Assembly (NCBI RefSeq): GCF_030272615.1
Contig: NC_081407.1
Span: 147,807,744-147,871,743, forward strand
Reading direction: 5' to 3'
Length of the DNA: 64,000 nt
DNA from: Cryptomeria japonica
Lineage: Eukaryota > Streptophyta > Pinopsida > Cupressales > Cupressaceae
The position numbers were made by a program, and so were the translations under genes. Below are positions 36,372-47,299 of this stretch, piece by piece. How positions within the stretch are numbered: position 1 is the first letter of the stretch; every line of letters begins with the position of its first letter. The notes beneath the pieces are model-generated. The model had not been told where the DNA came from and searched no databases. It saw only the letters and a list, made by a program, of their open reading frames with translations.

Positions 36372-37875
36372 GAAATCCCAATAGGTGAGATAGTGAATTT
36401 TACTTTATTAGCCAAGGTTGATTTTGAACCATCATATTTTGAAGATGCATGTACTAATGAGGTTTGGGTGAAATCCATGGAAGAAGAGATGGATTCCATT
36501 CACATGGATGACACTTGGGAGTTAACACAACTTCCACATGACAAAAAAAGGATTCGCACCAAATGGGTCTACAAGACCAAGTTTAATAGTGATGGGAGTA
36601 TTGAAAGACACAAGGTAAGATTAGTTGCTAAAGGCTTCACACAAAAGTATGGAATTGATTATGAAGAGACATTTGCACCAGTAGAAAGACGAGAGACCAT
36701 AAGAATGCTGATATCATTAGCAGCTCAGAAGAAGTGGAGCATACATCATATGGACCTGAAAAGTGCCTTCTTGAATGGGTACTTAGAAGAGGACGTACAT
36801 GTGGAGCAAACACAAAGTTTTGAAGTGGAAAGAAAAGAGAATCATGTCTATAGGTTGAAGAAGGATTTGTATGTCCTCAAGCAAGCACCAAGAGCATGGT
36901 ATGTTAGGATTGATGGATGCTTTTAGGAGAATGGCTTCCAAAGAAGTAAGAGTGATCCTACGGTCCTTTACTACAAACAAGAAGGTACTGATATTCTCAT
37001 CATAAGTTTATATGTTGATGATCTTTCGTATATGGGTAGTAGTTCTAAGATGAAAGATGAATTCAAAGCTTCTATGATGAAAAAATTTGAGATGAAATAT
37101 CTTGGTCTGATGAAATAGTTTTTAGGAATGGAGGTTTATCAAAGTAAGGATGATATTTTCATTTGTCAAACAAAGTATGCACATGATATGCTGAAGAAAT
37201 TTAATATGACTGATTGTAACCCTACCTCCACTCCAAGTGCTCATGGAGTTTTGTTATGTAGAGATGATGGTGCTAATTTAGTTGATGAGACAACTTACAT
37301 AAGTATTGTGGGGAGCTTGATGTTTCTAACCACACGAGGCTTGATATTGCTTATTCAGTTTCACTTGTTTCAAAGTATATGACAAATCCATCTAAAATAC
37401 AAATGAAGGAAGCCAAGAGGATTTTGAGGTATGTAAAAGGGAATTTAATTTTTGGTATTCATTACTACTAATCTGAAAAGTTCAATCTTGTAGGCTTTAG
37501 TGATTCATATTGGAGAGGTAGTATGGATGACCGTAAATCTACATCTGGAAATTGTTTTTCTTTTGGTTCTGGTTTGATTACCTGGAGCTAAAAAAAGAAA
37601 AGTATTGTTTCCCTCTCATCTACATAAGTAGAGTATGTTGCAATTACCTCAGCAGGTACACAAGCTCTTTCGCTCATAAAAGTTTTGGAAGAAATTGGAG
37701 AAAAAAAAATTCAGCCTACAATAATTTATTGTGACAATGCGAGTGCCATCAAGTTAGCTAAGAATCCGGTTCATCACAACAGAACAAAGCATTTTGATAT
37801 GAAATATCACTTCATACGAGATTTGGTGCAGAAGAAGGATGTTGAATTAAAGCACATCAACACCCAAGATCAGCT
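36372..37875 (+). pseudogene. Copia D reverse transcriptase and RNase H
   Basis: RT motifs in order: WVKSMEEEMDSIHMDDTWEL, TKWVYKTKFNSDGSIERHK, RLVAKGFTQKYGIDYEETFA, MDLKSAFLNGYLEEDV, LKQAPRAWY, then the catalytic LYVDDLSYMGS (YVDD) near 37010. RNase H: STSGNCFSFGSGLITW, EYVAITSAGTQAL, IYCDNASAIKLAKNP, HFDMKYHFIRDLV. Stops at 36924 (TAG) and near 37117, 37591 and 37627, and a frameshift near 37340. The tail resumes after the second solo LTR with AVAKAQFIALRDKI at about 38698. Confidence 0.87.
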
Positions 37876-38670
37876 TGTTGGCATATGCACACTCCAATGA
37901 GACATTGTATGTGATTGAAGGTTTTGTCATTGATGGCAACCTTGCAATCCTATGGCACTGGCAAAGGCATTATACCGGCATCAGCAAATCACACTCTACA
38001 CTAGCACTCAGGACACTGACACCGACACAAAGAAAGGAAGTATACCGGCACAGAGGCTGACAGAATTTTGTTATATTATATTTTGTTTATTATTGCAAAA
38101 ACTTTGTAAGAGGACTTGGCAAATTGTAAAATGACTCTTATATATAAAAGAGATCATTGTAGACATTTAGAGAGAGAGGTGTAAGCAATAAGGAAAATAT
38201 TAGGCAAACCTATTATGCGAAATATAGGCTAAAGGGTTTATGTAAGAAGCAGAGCAACAGCCGGTACTGGATCAGGCATTATAGATGCTATTGTAAAGCA
38301 GTACAAGATATTAGATTTGTATAATCCTCATTGTAAGTCAGTGAGACTTCCCATTGAGCAGTGAGCTCTAGGCAGTTGGCCTTTCTGCATGTGCAGGCCT
38401 CTATTGTAAGTAATATTCTCTTATTGGCTAGTGAGTGAATATTGTGGGTCACAAATCCCACCGAGGTTTTTCCCACACCAGGTTTCCTCATTAAAACCTT
38501 GTGTTATGGTGAGCTTTTCATGTGGATGTTCTTAATTCTGTTTATTGCATTATTTCTTGCATATCGGTACACTGTTATAATATGTTCTGCATGTTTTAAG
38601 TTAAGAAATTTTATTCACTGGTTAGATACTGATTCACGCCCCCCTCTCAGTATCTGTGGGATTCCTAACA
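37876..38670 (+). mobile_element. Solo LTR inside copia D RNase H (795 bp)
   Basis: TGTTGGCATATGC to GATTCCTAACA, flanked by CAGCT and CAACT (one transition). Near its start it has GTTTTGTCATTGATGGCAACC like copia B's LTR, and a similar net length (B about 790 bp), so it is likely the same family. Carries the shared CAGTGAGCTCTAGGC motif. Confidence 0.87.
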
Positions 38671-38754
38671 CAACTAACGAATATATTTGAACCAAAGCGG
38701 TTGCAAAAGCTCAGTTTATAGCACTACGAGATAAGATTGTGAGCCCTCTCAACA

Positions 38755-38767
38755 TCAAGGGGGAGTA
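38755..38767 (+). other. Polypurine tract of copia D
   Basis: TCAAGGGGGAGTA directly before the 3' LTR. Confidence 0.8.
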
Positions 38768-39252
38768 TGTTGATAACTGGTGCAGCTCGAGCATGCAGTT
38801 TCATGCAACTCAAGCCGTTTTTTAGACTCCACCACCATACACCAGCATGTAGTTAGATTAATTTAGTTAATAGTTTTCTATTTTTCATCCAAATAAAGCG
38901 TGCTATGCATGCAACTAGACTATTCTTAGATTAGAGCTTTCTTTAGAACTGTTGGTTTTTTTTTTCACCAAATATTGCATGCTCTCTATTTTTAGTGTAT
39001 GTTTTATTTTTAGAGACCTTGTTTTTACAAGCAGACAACAATCTATAAATATATAAGCTTTGTATTCTGTTAATTAAGCTGCAATAAAAAAAATTGGTGT
39101 GTGCAATTCCAAAAAAATAAGGCACTTTGTTTTTTATTCTGAATTGTGATTTCTTTTGGCAATTTATTCTTTTGCTACTATTGTTTGCTCTCTATTATTG
39201 TTTTTGTTAATCAGCTTGTTCAAAGAAGATAGGTCAGGTTCAAAATTCTACA
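38768..39252 (+). repeat. 3' LTR of copia D
   Basis: 485 bp, followed by target duplication CCTTC. TATAAAT at about 39044 matches the box in the 5' LTR. Confidence 0.92.
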
Positions 39253-39300
39253 CCTTCATCCATACCCAAAAAAAGCTGTTGGATTACCAATTTGAAAGAC

Positions 39301-39720
39301 TTAGATTTCTGGCTGAAAGGAAAATGTGCCTGTGGTGAAATGAGCTTGCCAAGCCATAAGCATAGCTTCTAAAGCATTAATCCGCATCATCATGAGGTCC
39401 CTTTTGCCGACCCTACGATCATAGGTTAAATTATGTGGCTTCAATTGACCACCTAACCTAAATTGCATAACGCCTACTGTCCACCTCCTATTTGTGATTC
39501 TATGACAAAACAAGATTAGGAACCTTTCCTTTGTTAGTATCACCTTAGCCTTTTGGCTGCTATCCGTTAATCGAGGCACTACCCGATTTTTCAACGAGAC
39601 GGGAAGGATTTACCTACTTGGAAGCTTTAGACATAGAACGCACATGTTCCATTAGCATATGTCTAAGCTCCCATATGGTATTGAACTTCAATTAGACCAG
39701 TTATTGTTACGTACAGGCAC
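39301..39720 (-). pseudogene. Relic coding block, unknown family
   Basis: Minus strand, two frames. Upstream frame reads ELRHMLMEHVRSMSKASK then a stop and VNPSRLVEKSGSASI; after a frameshift it reads VILTKERFLILFCHRITNRR and LTYDRRVGKRDLMMMRINAL to about 39301. The length and composition look coding, but I do not recognise a domain. It lies outside copia D. Confidence 0.35.
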
Positions 39721-40894
39721 CTTGTGTGTTACGTGTGAGCAGCTCATTTGGGAGGACCCAGATTAGCAAATAGCTCAAATGGCTAAACTTTAATCATATT
39801 CATCTTTGTTGGTGTGTTTTAGTTGTACCCACCCAATCTAGATGGTCTTTTCCAAGCCGTTGATTTTGTGATGGACCAATTTATTTTACGGTCTTATTCA
39901 ATGAAAGCTGATGGTAACGACACCTCGATAGTGATTTTCAAAGGATTTTGTTCATCTGTGCTTTCTATAGCCCATCTCGAAGGTATGATTACATTGTATC
40001 GCTAATTTAGATGACTTAAGGAAAATGAAGTTCACATGACTTGTTGCAAATTACGAACTATGAAATCTCATTATGCTCGTCTTTGTCCTTAGGGTTGCCA
40101 ACCCTTAAGCCACATGCTTATTAGCTATGGAATCTTAGTATGCATTCAAAGATTAGATTTGTCAGCCTTGGATAAAGAGTACTTATATGATGGATTTTGT
40201 CAACATAAGTAAATATCTAATATATTTTTGGGCATATCGGATATTGTCATTGTTGTTAAAAGATTGTAGCTAGAGACATGTAAAACTTGGTTCATCATGA
40301 AAAGTTTAAAAAGAATCTATTTGTTCATTGTAGAGTTTAGCTCGATATAATTAAAGCTATTATTGGACAAAGGGACCTTCGCATATAACAAGTTTCTTCA
40401 ACACCCAATACTTCAAAATTGGATTTTAGTTGACTTACAAATTACACTATACATGAAGATTTTGAATATTGTGGCATCAAGTAACTATATAGAAAAAAAC
40501 TCCAAGATTACACTATACATGAAGATTTTGGACATCTTGTGATTTATATGAATTAGTCCTATAGCATCAAGTAAATATACATAAAAAAACTCTAAAATGA
40601 ATTTGGATTTCTTCTTTTTTTTTTTGGAAAGGAGATAATTGGTAGTTGATAGGTGATAGTAGAGTAGTAGAGTGATAGCAGTTGTTATTTTTCTAACTTT
40701 TCATGTAAGCTTGTAATAAGCACATGAGTGATTTTGTACTTACAATTTACATGTGACAGCATAATAATTCAACGGTAATCATTTTGTGACACTTAATCAT
40801 TGATAAATTATTTGAAGCTTCAAATTTTTTATTTTTTTAAACTCTAAATTGTATGAAAATCTATTCTTAATATAAGTTTTAGTAGTTTAGCTAT
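39721..40894. other. Unassigned DNA
   Basis: AT-rich; contains a near-repeat of CCAAGATTACACTATACATGAAGATTTTG at about 40440-40530. A 60-codon plus frame at 39823 has no known motif. Confidence 0.35.
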
Positions 40895-41350
40895 CACCCT
40901 CCCTTCTTTCCTCTTATACTATTCTTCTCGAATAGTCTTTTCACAAGCTACCCTCGCATTCATAAAATTAGTTTCTACTTGACTCCTAGTAATAGCCATG
41001 ATAGATCTAGATCTGGCTATCCCTAATTTATCTATGATACCACCTAGCATCAGGTCTACATACACCCTATTATTTTTTATCGCTCAGTGTTGATCTACAT
41101 CATAGTGGGAAGTACATTGCTCTACTAATTTGTGGGCTTTTGCAACTACAAGAAATCCAACGGCTTCGATCAATCCGCTCTCTCCTAAATTCTTTATTTC
41201 TTCTATGGCGGTAGGATCTCTTATCTAGTCAATCAAATCACCCAGATAAAAGTCCCTTAAATGAGTCTCAATCAAGAACAAGTTCCCCATGGTACTATTT
41301 GAGGTAATTTCCATTCGAATTCGCACGTAAACTCTATTTTCTGGGAGCAC
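40895..41350 (-). pseudogene. Relic coding block with three in-frame stops, unknown family
   Basis: One minus-strand frame stays readable for about 145 codons with only three stops: VRIRMEITSNSTMGNLFLIE, THLRDFYLGDLID, stop, IRDPTAIEEIKNLGESGLIE, AVGFLVVAKAHKLVEQC, then stop, VYVDLMLGGIIDKLGIARSR and VETNFMNARVACEKTIREE, stop. That density of sense codons in AT-rich DNA is not expected by chance. It resembles a structural protein of a retroelement in style only; no domain recognised. Probably belongs with the block at 39301-39720 on the same strand. Confidence 0.4.
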
Positions 41351-42649
41351 ATACTTTCTTCCTCTACATACCCTAATAAAATGTTGCAATTACTACAGCC
41401 TACCTATATATCTCACTTCAAAAATCATAATAATCTTCCTATTACCTGAATAACACATAACTCAGACCTAAGTTTCGGTACATACCTGTCCTGCTTGTAG
41501 AATCACCTTCTGAAGTTGAGTAAGGTACAAGCTACTGTGTGTCATCCCTTTCCTTCATGTATCCCTAGCTACAAATTTATTTTTGAAGCACCCTTAACCC
41601 CCAAAATCACCATTATATGCCTTTCCTAAAATGCACAAAGGAGGTAGTTATAGTTTGACACAAAGGATGTTGGCAAGAGACATTGTTCCGGTGAAGATTG
41701 ATGCATGATGAATGTTTAGGAGTTTCCATTGATGGAAACTCGGTTCAGAAATTATATCTAGTATATGTAGATTTAATTTACTAGAAGTTGTATTATCATT
41801 AAGCATGAGTTTGGAAGGTGGTATACAATATCCAGTAGAGTATGAATAAAGTGTGTAGATCCTGATTTTGGTTGCATAATTTTGGTTGCGATAATAGACG
41901 CACATGATTCAAGGTTCGAGGCACCTTATTCTGTAATCCTAATATCCAGTGTTGATTCATGAGCGAGATTAAGGTCCGGGAACTGGTAACTCAAGAGGAA
42001 CACAACCATTTGGGTGTAACGTGTGGTGCAAAATCTTTGGGATGATTTTGGTGATTGGACTGACATGTGTGAATCTTTTTTATCATCTTGTCTAGGTCCG
42101 CATCTAGATTTGTGGATGAATTGAGCCGACTTGTTGGTGCACATTTCATGTTGTGTGTCATGTGGTTTTTGGAAGCCGGTATAGGAATTGAGTTGCTTTG
42201 TTGATGCAGATATATAAGATCGACTTGTATGATCATTTTGGTATGATAAATGTGTAAATTTTGACATGTGATGAGTGAATGAGTATCAGTAGATAGATTT
42301 GGTGCTTCGGTATATGACTGTGCTGAAGAATAGAGTAGATAAGAAGAAGAGAGGAAGACAGTCAAATTGTGCTTAACCAGAACTGCTATTTGGCATATGT
42401 AGATGCTACTATTTAGTTCAGACACTATTGTAATGATGTGTAATCATTTGTAGGACAGTGAGTCCTTGAGGGTGGTTGCCTTCTTTTATGTTTGAGCAGT
42501 GAGCTTTAGGCAGTGTGGCTGAATGCAAGTGCATTCCCCTTTTTGTAATATTATCATACTCCTGAACAAAGTATAATAATATTGTGGGTTCAAATCCCAC
42601 CGTGGTTTTTCCCTTTCCAGGTTTCCACTTACACTAGTACAAAAACAAC

Positions 42650-42975
42650 AATATATGACTAAATAAACTACCAAATATTATAGATAAATGACTAAGTTTG
42701 ATCACGTGACCATTGGTAGTTTGTCTCAGTCATAAATCAATTTGGTCACATGACCACTGGTTGTTTTGATTGATTAATTTGGTCATCGATTTGTTCATTG
42801 ATCTGGTCATTGATCTGGTCATTCATTTAGTCATATATTTAGTGACTAATTTAGTCATTGATTGTTGTTATCTGGTCATTTATTTAGTCATGATAGTGAC
42901 TAATTTAGTCATGGTAGTCATTTATTTAGTCATATATTTAGTTATTAATTTGTTCATTGATTGTTGTTACAGTGA
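42650..42975. repeat. CACTA left subterminal repeats
   Basis: More than ten copies of TTAGTCAT, TTGGTCA or TGACTAA words in both orientations, densest at 42770-42965. Such arrays bind the TnpA-like transposase in the family. The right end has a shorter set (46955-47105). Confidence 0.75.
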
Positions 42976-43359
42976 TATATGAGCACACAATAATAACAAC
43001 AACATAAAAATATCAATTGCATAACTAAACAATTTATAAATAGAAAGCAAGAAAAAAGGGCTCTATAATAATGAGCAGATACTCCAAATGTACATTGTAT
43101 GCATTAGCAAAGACTTTGTACGAGTACATAATAATCACAAGTTATACATGAAAAAAAATTATGCTCACAGTTTTCTAAATAGTGAAGAATGAACTATAAT
43201 AGATTTTCTAAGAGCTATTGCAATATGAGGGCAGTGATCATTTGTGTCTAATGTACCATATGACCACCATTTAATTGGTCTCAAGTGTCATTTCTATAGA
43301 AAAAATTGTTTATCAGTCAATCACCTAAGGTATAAATACATCAACTCTTCAATGATACT

Positions 43360-43452
43360 TCAAAGATTAGAAATGTAGTTTGTTGGATGATCTACAACTT
43401 CCATCAATTTTGTGGCAAAGGACCTTGCATATTCACATGAGCCTTCATAGAT
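43360..43452 (-). pseudogene. Possible terminal exon carried in CACTA element
   Basis: Minus strand: after a splice-acceptor-like CTTTATGCAG there is a 30-codon frame (IYEGSCEYARSFATKLMEVV ending HPTNYISNL) and a TGA. Could be the last exon of the element's lost gene or a captured host exon. No domain known; short, so weak. Confidence 0.25.
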
Positions 43453-43813
43453 CTGCATAAAGAAAACAAAACCAACTATCTCTATTAATATATAGAACAT
43501 ATGAGAAATTCATCAAATTAATATCTTATTTGAATGATAAAACAAAAATCTGGTTTTTATAGTTTTCTCTGATATTTCCTAACTTGCACTTGAATTTATA
43601 GAAAATTGGTATAAAACTAAAGTTGTTGTTAGAGAAGTATAATCTAATGCTATAATAAACTCTCTGAAATTTTTTTGCAATGTGTTTATATATATATATA
43701 TATATATACATCTTAAAATATATTACTTGAAAATTACTAAATGCTACTATTAATTATATTGGATTGGCAAACCACTAGGAAGACACGGTAGAAAAAAATA
43801 TTTGCACTTTATT

Positions 43814-43820
<7 letters not shown>

Positions 43821-43870
<50 letters not shown>
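43821..43870. repeat. (CA)n microsatellite
   Basis: 25 uninterrupted CA units inside the CACTA element. Confidence 0.95.
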
Positions 43871-43877
<7 letters not shown>

Positions 43878-43918
43878 TAAATAAAAAAAAGAACTGTAAA
43901 AAAATGTGGAGTTTTTGG

Positions 43919-45298
43919 TCATCATCAAAAGGCCACTGTGGGCTGAAACCCATAGGGCGGCTTTGGCCGCCACTGTGGATCGCAACCCATAGGGGTAGCT
44001 TCAGTCACATTATGGGCCATGACCCACAGGAACGGCTTTGGCCGCCACTATGGGCCATGACCCATAGGGGCGGCTTCAACCACACTGTGGGCCACAACCC
44101 ACAAGGGCAACTTCGACTGTCACCGTGGGCTGTGACCCATAGGGGCGACTTCGGCCGCCACTATGGGTTGCGACCCACAGGGGAGCGGCCTTCCCTCGAA
44201 GCTTCAGCCTTCCAAAATCTCCTCCTCCCTGTGCCGACCTCCAAGCAACCAACAAAGAATGAAAACCCTAACCCAATTTTTGGGTTAGGGTTAGTAAAAG
44301 GAAATAGTAAAAGAAATAGTATAGATAGTTATGTTTATAAAAAAAAAGGGGAACCCTAAATAGGGTTCACCCACATGTTTTTAAAATATAAGAATAATAT
44401 TTTAAAAGAGCTTTTGTATTTTTAATATAGTTAATGGAGTTAAATGGGGGGAAACCCCATTCCAAATAAGGGGTTATTATAATGTTTGTATTTTAGGTTG
44501 TGGATTTAATTTTAATGGAGTGTTACTTTAAAGGGGTTATATTTTTATTTTGGGGTAAATGATTATTTAAATTTATAAGGGGGAATTAGTTACCAAATGT
44601 GGAAGATTTATTTTCTAGGCAACTTTATTTATGAATTAGCTAAATTAATGATGTATGGTACTTTACTTTTATTTGCTTATTATTAAATATTAAAACAATG
44701 AATTTGTATTAAATATTAATTTAATGGATTACTTAATTTAAAGATGATTTGGAAACTTTATGTTCATTTGCTTAGTTAAATAATTAATATTAATACAATT
44801 AATTTAATGGATTAGTTAATTTAAAGATGATTTGGAATTTTTATGTTTATTTGCTTCGCTAAATAATTAATATTAATACAATTAATGTTAATTTGAAGAA
44901 TTTTGGAATTATTTAAATACTATAAGAAAATAATAATTTTCTCATAATCTAATTAAAATTGAAGATTGATTTGGGCGAATTAATTAATTATAAAAGTTGT
45001 GATGACTTTATAGGATTAAGTTATTCAGTTTAGATAATGATAATTATTGTAATTGTTAAGCAAATTAAAATCTATGTTGATTATTAAATCGCTTAGGAGT
45101 TTAAGATAAGACCCTAGTCTTCTAGTCAAATTTAATAAATTATCGTTTGCTTTAGAAACCCATTCTTAAGGTCACTTGAGATATCTTTTAGTGAAAGAAA
45201 TTAAGTTATCACACCTTTTGAGCATAAAACATCAAGTATTATAGTGTTATTAAAAAAAAATTATTGTTGAATTTTTGCCTAAAAGTTTGGGCATGACA
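43919..45298 (+). repeat. LTR-end-like segment, copy 1, in CACTA element
   Basis: Starts with a GC-rich array (43919-44200) of GGCCGCCACTGTGGG-type units, continues AT-rich and ends TTTGGGCATGACA at 45298, the same terminal word as gypsy F LTRs on their coding strand. Order (GC island, CCCTA-rich stretch, AT-rich stretch, GGGCATGACA) matches that of F's LTR. Confidence 0.6.
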
Positions 45299-46450
45299 CC
45301 ACGACCCACTATGTGGGCCACGTGAGCCGCGACCCACTATCTGGGCCATGACCCCTAGGGAGTCGTGAACAAGCGGTGCCTCGGGGACCCGTGACCCGCT
45401 GTGTGGGCCACGACCCCCAAAGAGTCGTGGACAAGCAGTGCCTCAGGGAGCCGTGACCCACATACTGGGTCGTGTGAGCCACAACCCACTGTGTGGGCCA
45501 CGACCCCCAGGAAGCCGCGGACCACACAGTCTCAGCCCTTTCCTTTCTGCCTCTTGCCATGACAACACACACAGCTGCCCGGGAGGGAGCTCAACCTTCC
45601 CTCCACCGCCTAGTTTTCCTCTCGCTGTCCTGCAAACAAGAATAAAAGGTAAGGAGATACAGATGCCCTAACTTAGTATTAAGTTAGGGTATTGATAAAA
45701 AGGGTCTAGCAAGTGGTTTGAAATATTTTAAGTGGAATTATATTTCTTTTAAGAATATATATAAGAATGTGCATTGTATACATATAGAAGGAAATTATTA
45801 AATTTATGATTGGTAAGCAATTACATATGAATTTTTTAAAATAATATTAATGTAGTGAAATTACACGAATTCTAAAATAGTTAAAATTGTAGAATTACAA
45901 CTGAACGATTTAATTAACATTGAAGTTGTATTGGCATTGATGGATTGTTTCACTCATTTTATATTAGAAGGGGGTAAATTATTTATATACAATTATTTAA
46001 ATATTTTAAGGGGATTCGTTGTCCATAATGGAAGATTTATTTTCTAGACTTTATTAATGACTTAGTTAATTTAATGTCGAGTTGGAACTTTATTTTCAAA
46101 TGCTCAATTAATTATTAATAATACAATGAATTTGTATTAGTATTAATTTAACGGACTTTCAGAACTATTTAATAATACAAGGAAATAATATTAACAGTAA
46201 ATGTGTTTAAAATTGTGATTACCAATGGGCAATTTAACTAATATTAAATTTGGTTTACTTAATTGTCATATTTTTACAAAGGCATGTTTAATTTTAATGT
46301 TGGTCAATAAATACTTAATATTTTGAATAGGAATCAAATTTAAACATTACAAAGTAAGTATTCTAGTTTTTAATTTGATTAATTTAGATAAAAAAATAAT
46401 TGAGTAAATCTAATATAATCAATGTATGTGACAAGTAAAGTATTAATGGA
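45299..46450 (+). repeat. LTR-end-like segment, copy 2, in CACTA element
   Basis: Directly follows copy 1. GC-rich array at 45299-45590, then words shared with copy 1 in the same order: GGAAGATTTATTTTCTAG (44601 and 46040), CAATGAATTTGTATTA (44696 and 46122). Right limit is uncertain. Copies are clearly diverged. Confidence 0.55.
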
Positions 46451-46949
46451 ATGAGAATTAGATTAGGATACTTAGTTAGTATAAGAGGTGATTGTGATTT
46501 GTTAATATAGTTATTATACTTTGTAGCTAGAATCTACTTGTAGTATTCAAATCTTATATGTGATTGATGTGTTATTGAACTTTATAAATCTATTTAACAA
46601 AATTGGGATTTTGGTTGTCTTTAAAAATCATCATCATGTCCTATTTCTACAATTTGTTTATGTCAATCTTTCACCTCAAATTTGACTCCCATGTCCTAAA
46701 ATTTTATCAAGATGGTATTAATTATGATCATTGTTAATGAACATGTTGTGCCATGTTATATTACTTTTATTCTAATTATATTTTTTATAGAATTAAAAAA
46801 TATAGTATAATACATCTGCTACTAAAATAATTTATTATTTATAAATAAAAATAATATTTCAATAATAAATAATTTACAAACAAAAATATTAGGATCAATT
46901 TTTAATATCATTCCACAAGTACCTAATTTCTTTAAGAGAAGAGCCAAAC

Positions 46950-47110
46950 AACTATCTAGTCATTTATTTAGTCATTTTTATTTGTGTGATCTCACCCGAT
47001 GACCAAATTAGTCATTTATTTAGTCATTCATAGCTTTTTTGTAAAAAATTGCTAAAATTTGATCTCGTGAATAAATTTTTTGGTCACGTAGTCATTTATT
47101 GGCCATATTT
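46950..47110. repeat. CACTA right subterminal repeats
   Basis: TAGTCATTTATTTAGTCATT words and GGTCACGTAGTCATTTATTGG near the right terminus, matching the left set. Confidence 0.75.
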
Positions 47111-47279
47111 CTACTAGTGTTAAAAATTCTTATGTTATGGTGTTGTGGTTGATTGGTTTATGTTTATGCATTTTACTTTTATTCTTATGCATTTGATGGT
47201 TTAAGAATTAGTTTAATAAATTTGTGAATTATAGAACATTGATTTAGCCCCCCTCTCAGTGTTCATTGATTCCAACAAT

Positions 47280-47291
47280 TTGTATCAGAGC
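47280..47291 (+). other. Primer-binding site of copia C
   Basis: TTGTATCAGAGC two bases past CCAACA; one mismatch to the initiator-Met complement. Confidence 0.85.
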
Positions 47292-47299
47292 TTAGTTCC

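Larger units (their letters stand above)
32273..39252 (+). mobile_element. Ty1/copia element D with two nested solo LTRs
   Basis: Full-length plus-strand copia element. LTRs 32273-32759 and 38768-39252 (487 and 485 bp) both start TGTTGATAAC and end TTCTACA; the target duplication CCTTC sits at 32268-32272 and 39253-39257. It has a primer site at 32762-32773 and a purine tract at about 38755-38767. Internal order gag, protease, integrase, RT, RNase H is copia. Solo LTRs at 35305-36371 and 37876-38670 interrupt pol. Without them the element is about 5.1 kb, a normal copia length. Confidence 0.92.
42632..47119. mobile_element. CACTA (En/Spm-type) DNA transposon, non-autonomous
   Basis: Begins CACTAGTACAAA and ends TTTCTACTAGTG, inverted termini of about 13 bases with one mismatch, flanked by TTA at 42629-42631 and 47120-47122, the 3-bp duplication expected for CACTA elements. 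Subterminal regions are packed with ATTTAGTCAT/ATGACTAAAT words. The 4488-bp body has no transposase; it holds a (CA)n tract, two LTR-end-like segments and a possible terminal exon. Orientation is not determined. Confidence 0.9.
41668..47277 (+). repeat. 5' LTR of copia C, split by CACTA element
   Basis: Pieces 41668-42631 and 47120-47277, net about 1.1 kb. Carries CAGTGAGCTTTAGGC (about 42497), CCCACCGTGGTTTTTCCC (about 42597) and CCCCCCTCTCAGTG (about 47248) close to the end CCAACA. The break falls inside the GGTTTCCACTTA motif near the polyadenylation region. Confidence 0.8.

Noticed and set aside
42585-42605. GGGTTCAAATCCCACC, resembling a tRNA T-arm
   Set aside because: It is part of the conserved LTR motif ending in GTGGTTTTTCCC and has no acceptor, D or anticodon arm around it.
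43802-44359. 185-codon open frame in the CACTA element
   Set aside because: Made of a CA microsatellite (Thr-His) and GC-rich repeat units, so open by composition and not a gene.
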